Below are positions 33,250 through 37,300 of a stretch of DNA of 37,300 bases, piece by piece. The stretch is from NCBI GenBank assembly GCA_013821195.1, contig JACDHG010000004.1:1-37300 (forward strand), in the 5' to 3' direction. Numbering within the stretch: position 1 is the first letter of the stretch; each line of letters starts with the position of its first letter. Position numbers and translations under genes: made by a program. Source of the DNA: Propionibacteriales bacterium (lineage in GTDB: Bacteria; Actinomycetota; Actinomycetes; Propionibacteriales; Nocardioidaceae). The notes under the pieces were generated by a model that searched no databases, was not told where the DNA came from, and saw nothing but the letters and a program-made list of their open reading frames with translations.

Positions 33250-34284
33250 TCAGTCGGATGTGTCTCGGTCGCCCTTCACAGCTGGTCTCGCCCTCTCGTC
33301 GAACTCGACTGAGACGGACTGGAACCCTTTGTGGCGTTGACCTTGTGCGTATCGCGTGTAGGCGAGCCGGTCTGCGGGTGTGAGGTCCACGTTATCGGTG
33401 AACGGCGTGAGAAGGGCGCGTGGGTAGAGTTTGCCGGCACGAACCACGTTGATCTCGACTCCGAAGACGACCGCGACCGCCCCGATGAAGATCCACGCGA
33501 TCATGCCCAAGACGACGAGGAAGACGCCATTGGTCGCGCTGCTCGAGTTCTGCACGAACCTGGTGACGTACGCCGCCCCGATGATCTGCGTCAGCTGCCA
33601 CAGGGTCGCGACGAACAGGGCACCGATCGCCGCGTCCTTGAAGCTGTGCCTGTGCGCGGTCGCCAATCGGAACAGGACGGCGAACACGCACGCGTTGAGG
33701 AGGATCGTGCCGATGAGCACGACGAACCGTGACCACGCCTCGATGTCGGACCCGATCGTCACCAGTCCACTGACGAAACCGGTGAACACCGTCGTGCCGA
33801 GGATGGCGATCCCGACGAAGGACAGCAGCAGCACACTGCGAACCCGCAGCAGGATGGGGTTGGGCCGACGGTTCCGGGGCACCGCCCAGGCGATGTTCAT
33901 CGCGTTCTGCGTCGCTTGTGCCACACCGAGCGCCCCGTAGATGGAGCCGATCAAGCCGATCACGACCGCGACGCTACTGCCGCGCAAACCCTCCGGCGTC
34001 TTGATCTCGTCGCCGATCACCGGGAACCGGCTCAGTGTCGAGTTGAGAATCTGCTGCTTCAGGTCCTCGTTTCCCTGCAATACGAACCCAAGGACCGAGG
34101 AGGCCAGGAGCAGCATGGGAAACATCGAAAGGAAGGCGTAGTAGGTGATGAGTGCGGCCAGGTAGTTGCCTTGGTCGTCGAAGAACTTGTAGAAGACGGC
34201 CAAGGGAAAACCGACCCAGCGGTGCTCACGCTGGTATGCGTCCAGGCGGTCAGCGACTGACGACCCCTCGTTGGTGTCCGTCAT
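33250..34284 (-). CDS. YihY/BrkB-family (UPF0761) inner-membrane protein
   Basis: 344 residues from the ATG at 34284. Six or so membrane helices with the typical opening FFDDQGNYLAALITYYAFLSMFPMLLL and a late IGAVAVVFGVEINVVRAG. The family is widespread and was once called ribonuclease BN in error; its function is unknown, with roles in envelope or serum resistance proposed. The C-terminal 60 residues are soluble and charged. No Shine-Dalgarno sequence is seen. Confidence 0.88.
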   Translation of the reverse strand: MTDTNEGSSVADRLDAYQREHRWVGFPLAVFYKFFDDQGNYLAALITYYAFLSMFPMLLLASSVLGFVLQGNEDLKQQILNSTLSRFPVIGDEIKTPEGLRGSSVAVVIGLIGSIYGALGVAQATQNAMNIAWAVPRNRRPNPILLRVRSVLLLSFVGIAILGTTVFTGFVSGLVTIGSDIEAWSRFVVLIGTILLNACVFAVLFRLATAHRHSFKDAAIGALFVATLWQLTQIIGAAYVTRFVQNSSSATNGVFLVVLGMIAWIFIGAVAVVFGVEINVVRAGKLYPRALLTPFTDNVDLTPADRLAYTRYAQGQRHKGFQSVSVEFDERARPAVKGDRDTSD

Positions 34285-34329
34285 GACCCAAGTCAAGCAC
34301 GGGCGGTCGAGTGCCAAGTGCGATCGGGG

Positions 34330-34737
34330 TCATAATCGCGCAACCCCTCCCCAGCCGTGCCAGGAGTCGATCTCGATCCAGGCGCTCACCCGCGGGTTGT
34401 CCCGGTTGCCGTAGGGCTTCCCGCTGTAGTGCGTCGAGAGCCTGTCGATGTCGGCGAGATCGCTATCGTCGGCCATCTCGACGACCTTGCCCTGGACGCT
34501 CACATGGGTGTACCAGTCGCCCTCAGCGAGGGCGGTGAGGCTGATGCGTGGGTCGTGGCTAAGGTGCGCAAGACGCTTGCGGCTCTCGTCCATGTTGACA
34601 AGGATCCTGCCGCCCTCGTAGAGGTACCAGGTGGCGACCGACACGGGCTGCCCGTCATGGCGGAGCGTGGAGATGACCGCCGGGTTCGGCCTCTTCAGCA
34701 GGTCCTCGACCTCGCTGGGTAAAGGCAACTGAGCCAT
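34330..34737 (-). CDS. PPOX-class flavin/F420-dependent oxidoreductase
   Basis: 135 residues from the ATG at 34737, with GAGGAG at good spacing. The split-barrel fold of the pyridoxamine-phosphate oxidase superfamily is seen in PAVISTLRHDGQPVSVATWYLY and the mid-protein RLAHLSHDPRISLTAL. Small actinobacterial proteins of this type bind F420 (sometimes FMN) and reduce quinones, biliverdin or other substrates. The cofactor cannot be fixed by eye. Confidence 0.8.
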   Translation of the reverse strand: MAQLPLPSEVEDLLKRPNPAVISTLRHDGQPVSVATWYLYEGGRILVNMDESRKRLAHLSHDPRISLTALAEGDWYTHVSVQGKVVEMADDSDLADIDRLSTHYSGKPYGNRDNPRVSAWIEIDSWHGWGGVARL

Positions 34738-34761
34738 GAGGTCTCCTCTCGTCAGGCTGCC

Positions 34762-34795
34762 GGTGGCACACCAGCGCTCACTTTACTGTGCCACC
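34762..34795. promoter_or_regulatory. 9-base inverted repeat around a TAAAGT -10 before the PPOX gene
   Basis: GGTGGCACA (34762-34770) and TGTGCCACC (34787-34795) flank a 16-base interior. Read on the minus strand the interior begins with TAAAGT, a good -10 hexamer, about 45 bases before the ATG at 34737. The repeat could be an operator of the PPOX gene or a terminator for the upstream HAD gene. Confidence 0.45.
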
Positions 34796-34811
34796 TGCCA
34801 AGCCCCTTCGG

Positions 34812-35621
34812 TCAGACAGCCGGTACGACGGGGTTGAAGGCCTCGACCAGGTCGATCAGGTCGGCGACCGAGTCGACGATGCGAGTCGCACGATAAGGAA
34901 ACCGCTCGACCTGGTGCTGCTTGGTGGAACCCGTCAGCACCAAGACCGTGCGCAGACCCGCCTCGAGCCCGGAGATCACGTCGGTGTCCATCCGGTCGCC
35001 GATCATCACCGTGGTCTCGGAGTGCGCTTCGATCCGGTTGAGTGCGCTTCGCATCATCAGCGGGTTCGGCTTTCCGATGAAGTACGGATCCACCCCCGTT
35101 GCCTTCGTGATCAGTGCGGCGACCGACCCCGTGGCGGGGAACGGCCCCTGTGTCGAGGGGCCGGTGGGGTCCGGGTTGGTGGCGATGAAGCGCGACCCGT
35201 TGTCGATCAACCGGATCCCCACGGTGATCGCCTCGAACGAGAGGTTCCGCGTCTCCCCGAGGACCACGTAGTCGGGTGATCGCTCGGTAAGCACGTAACC
35301 CACCTCGTGGAGGGCTGTGGTCAGTCCCGCCTCGCCGATCGCAAACGCCGAACCGCCAGGGCGTTGGAGGTCGAGGAACTGGGCGGTGGCGAGCGCTGAC
35401 GTCCAGATGGCTTCCTCCGGTACGTCGATCCCGGCCGCGAGAAGTCGCGCGCGAAGGTCGCGAGGCGTGAAGATCGAGTTGTTGGTGAGGACGAGGAAGC
35501 GTCGGCCGGACTCCTGCAGCGTCTGGATGAACTCGGCAGCTCCAGGAATCGCGCGCTCCTCGTGCACCAGCACGCCGTCCATGTCCGTGAGCCAGGTGTC
35601 GATCGGTTTGGGTTCCGTCAT
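34812..35621 (-). CDS. HAD-IIA (NagD-like) sugar-phosphate phosphatase
   Basis: 269 residues from the ATG at 35621 (MTEPKPIDTW). Nucleophile motif DMDGVLVHE has Asp13 and Asp15. VLTNNSIFTPRDL is motif II, YFIGKPNP holds the motif III Lys, and MIGDRMDTDVISGLEAG is motif IV. The IIA cap between motifs II and III marks the NagD/phosphoglycolate-like group. Substrate not evident. It precedes the PPOX gene by 74 bases on the same strand. Confidence 0.88.
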   Translation of the reverse strand: MTEPKPIDTWLTDMDGVLVHEERAIPGAAEFIQTLQESGRRFLVLTNNSIFTPRDLRARLLAAGIDVPEEAIWTSALATAQFLDLQRPGGSAFAIGEAGLTTALHEVGYVLTERSPDYVVLGETRNLSFEAITVGIRLIDNGSRFIATNPDPTGPSTQGPFPATGSVAALITKATGVDPYFIGKPNPLMMRSALNRIEAHSETTVMIGDRMDTDVISGLEAGLRTVLVLTGSTKQHQVERFPYRATRIVDSVADLIDLVEAFNPVVPAV

Positions 35622-35643
35622 GGCCACATCGTCGCAGTTCCCG

Positions 35644-35659
35644 GTGACACCGCTGTCAC
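35644..35659. promoter_or_regulatory. GTGACA-N4-TGTCAC inverted repeat before the NagD-like gene
   Basis: A perfect 6-base inverted repeat with 4-base spacer lies 23 bases upstream of the ATG at 35621. The spacing differs from the CRP-type TGTGA-N6-TCACA, so another regulator (for example GntR-type) is more likely. The site fits a promoter-proximal operator. Confidence 0.4.
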
Positions 35660-35703
35660 ATCGCCGCGACAGCGAGACCAACACCGGTGCGGCTGAGCGG
35701 GGC

Positions 35704-36955
35704 TCACGGGGACCGCACGGTCTCGCGATCCGTGACGACGACGGGGCGCGCCTCGACGACAACACGCCGGGCACGTAGCACCAGCCCGCTGACCGCGACG
35801 GACACGACGCCACAGAGCACGAACGTCATCCTGGCGCCGAGGTACTGCCCGGAGACCCCGCCCAGCACCATCGCCACGACCGAGAAGCCCCGCGAGATCC
35901 CCGAGACGGCTGCCAGGACGCGTCCCCGCATGTGCTCGGGTGGACGGGTGACCAGCATCGCCCCTATCAGCGCGTTGAGTGCACCGCCCGCCACGCCGGC
36001 CACCACCAACACGCCTACGACGAGCCAGATCGACGGGCTCACACCGTTGACGACCATTGCGACTCCGAATCACCGCAGCGCTCGCCGCGGTCCAGCCGAT
36101 GCGAGACGCGTCGCCGAGAACCCGGCCAGCCAACAGCGGCCCGCTGATCTGTCCGAGCATGTACGCCGCCATGGCGACGCCGTACATGGCCGCCGACGCC
36201 CCTAGGTCATCGGTGATCAGGAACACCTCGACGACGTTCGTGGCCTCTGCGGCGAGGATGAACAAGCACAGGGCGGGCACGAGCAGCCGCAGGAGCGAAT
36301 CTTTGAGGATGAACTGACGACCACTGATGGCGGCATCGGCGTCGCGGTCAGCGGAGTTGGCTTCGTGCCCGGTCACGACGTCGTATCGCCGACCACGTCT
36401 TGTGCGGACCGTCTCGGCCACCACGACGAGCGAGGCGAATGTGGCGGTGTCCAGAAGCAGGGTGACGCTGTAGCCGAGCAGGTCGTAGAGCACACCTCCG
36501 ACGGCCGCCCCGGCGAGCCCTGCCATGGCGGACAGCGTCTGCTGCAGCCCGACGGCGCGGCCGACGAGCGCGTCCCCGACGATCCGCGGCACGAGCGCGG
36601 CCCACGTCGGCCCGGTCACGGCCTGGCCCGTCTGCAGCAGCAGGACGCAGCCGAGCATCGCCGGCACGTTGGGGGCCATCACCAGCCCGAGCGAAGCGAC
36701 GACCTGCAGCGCTCCGGCCCCGACGAGCAGGCGACGGGAGTCGTGCTCGTCGACGAGGCGGCCGGCGACGCCCGACAGCGCGAACAGGGGCAGCGCGAAG
36801 GCGATGAAGAGCAGCGTCATCAGCGCCGGCTGCTCGCTCTCGGAGATGCGCAACGACAGCACGACGAAGGCGATCGAGTCACCGAAGAACGACAAGGCAC
36901 GTGCTGGGAGCACCAACCGCATGTCCCGATGACTCCAGACGCTCGGATCGTTCAT
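35704..36955 (-). pseudogene. MFS transporter broken by a one-base frameshift
   Basis: From the ATG at 36955, the frame encodes about ten membrane helices of an MFS exporter (RALSFFGDSIAFVVLSL, GVAGRLVDEHDSRRLL) up to AASAAVI near 36069, then turns into Arg-rich nonsense. The remaining two helices (MVVNGVSPSIWLVVG onward) continue in another frame to the stop at 35704. Removing one A from GAATC at 36068-36069 restores one continuous 416-residue protein (VIGVAMVVNG). The span of 1252 bases is one more than a multiple of three. It may be a real recent mutation or a base-call error. It is divergent from the ArsR regulator, which probably controls it. Confidence 0.85.
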
Positions 36956-36962
36956 GCTTTTG

Positions 36963-37002
36963 TGAAGTATCTGCTTCATATTTTGTGAAGGTAGTGCTTC
37001 AC
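36963..37002. promoter_or_regulatory. Two ArsR-type operators, TGAAG-N6-CTTCA and GTGAAG-N6-CTTCAC
   Basis: Inverted repeats at 36963-36978 and 36985-37002 have centres 23 bases apart and the same 6-base spacer. They fill the divergent region between the MFS and arsR-like genes. The second overlaps the -35 of the regulator gene, as expected for autorepression. Confidence 0.65.
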
Positions 37003-37026
37003 ATTGACCTGGTCAACCGATAGCAT
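36998..37026 (+). promoter_or_regulatory. Promoter of a leaderless ArsR-family gene
   Basis: TTCACA (36998-37003), a 17-base spacer and TAGCAT (37021-37026) precede the ATG at 37033 by 6 bases, so transcription should begin at or next to the start codon. The -35 overlaps operator 2. A TTGACC-N1-GGTCAA inverted repeat (37004-37016) sits in the spacer. Confidence 0.6.
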
Positions 37027-37032
37027 CGTTGG

Positions 37033-37300
37033 ATGCCGAGGCGACGGAGCACGATCACGCTCACCGACCCGCGGGCGCTGCGCGCGCTCGCGCACCCGGC
37101 CCGTCAGCGCCTCGTCAGCGAGCTCTTCTCGGGACGGGTGCTCACCGCGACCGAGGCGGCCGCACTCGTGGAACTCACCCCCTCTGCGGTGAGCCATCAC
37201 CTCCGCGCGCTCGAGAGGTGGGGGCTCGCCAAGCGGACTGACTCCCAGGACGGCCGTGAGCGCCCGTGGACGGGAACTGCCCGCTCGTTGAGCATCGAGT
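37033..37300 (+). CDS. ArsR-family transcriptional regulator (3' end outside window)
   Basis: 89 codons are visible from the ATG at 37033; the frame is open to the window end. The winged-helix domain is clear: DPRALRALAHPARQRLVSEL, then the recognition helix region TATEAAALVELTPSAVSHHLRALERWGLAKR and the beta-wing. No metal-binding Cys is seen in the visible part, so the inducer may be organic or redox. It probably represses itself and the divergent, frameshifted MFS exporter through the two inverted repeats. Confidence 0.88.
   Translation, partial: MPRRRSTITLTDPRALRALAHPARQRLVSELFSGRVLTATEAAALVELTPSAVSHHLRALERWGLAKRTDSQDGRERPWTGTARSLSIE

Noticed and set aside
35644-35659. CRP-type TGTGA-N6-TCACA site
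   Set aside because: The half-site spacing is wrong for CRP; it is better described as GTGACA-N4-TGTCAC.
1-37300. tRNA, rRNA, insertion sequence, integrase or prophage genes
   Set aside because: All gaps are short and none shows tRNA-like arms, transposase motifs or flanking duplications.

Overview
This is a high-GC, densely coded chromosomal window that reads as an actinomycete. Supporting signs are an S-(hydroxymethyl)mycothiol dehydrogenase with its metallo-hydrolase partner, the actinobacterial biotin-synthase helper BsaP, RskA-type anti-sigma architecture, a HelD/HelR-type RNA polymerase ATPase, GTG/TTG starts and probable leaderless transcripts. A Nocardioides-like member of the Propionibacteriales is my best guess, by inference only. 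I see no rRNA, tRNA, CRISPR array, prophage or insertion sequence.

Layout. 1-971: 3' part of a secreted HtrA protease. 1011-7583 (minus): GNAT acetyltransferase, HelD/HelR ATPase, then a tight trio of a PhzE-like fused chorismate enzyme, pabA and pabB. 7584-11700: a compact envelope-signalling island. A secreted D/N/R-rich protein is translationally coupled to a soluble Ser/Thr kinase. Converging on them is an operon for an Asp-rich secreted protein, a sensor kinase and an OmpR-type regulator. Both secreted-protein genes carry the same composite DNA motif upstream. 11789-17038: a DHA2-family efflux pump and a biotin locus (bsaP-bioB, divergent from bioA-bioF'-bioD), in which bioF has lost its central part in frame. 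17043-19418 (minus): three coupled genes resembling a type VII secretion substrate with accessory proteins, behind a class B penicillin-binding lipoprotein (19527-21449). 21600-23853: an ABC transporter. 24059-25305: ECF sigma factor and zinc anti-sigma factor, followed by a (TCGGG)n tract and a lipoprotein gene. 26309-28005: the mscR-MBL formaldehyde-detoxification pair behind an array of four inverted sites. 28163-32303: glycerol regulon, glpF-glpK divergent from glpD. 32528-37300: HAD phosphatases, a BrkB/YihY membrane protein, a PPOX flavin/F420 protein, and a frameshifted MFS pump divergent from a leaderless ArsR regulator.

The most notable items are the two-component/kinase/secreted-protein island with its shared promoter box (candidate undescribed envelope-stress circuit), the internally deleted bioF inside an otherwise intact biotin operon, the helically phased operator array before mscR, and the orphan PhzE-like enzyme next to pabAB.
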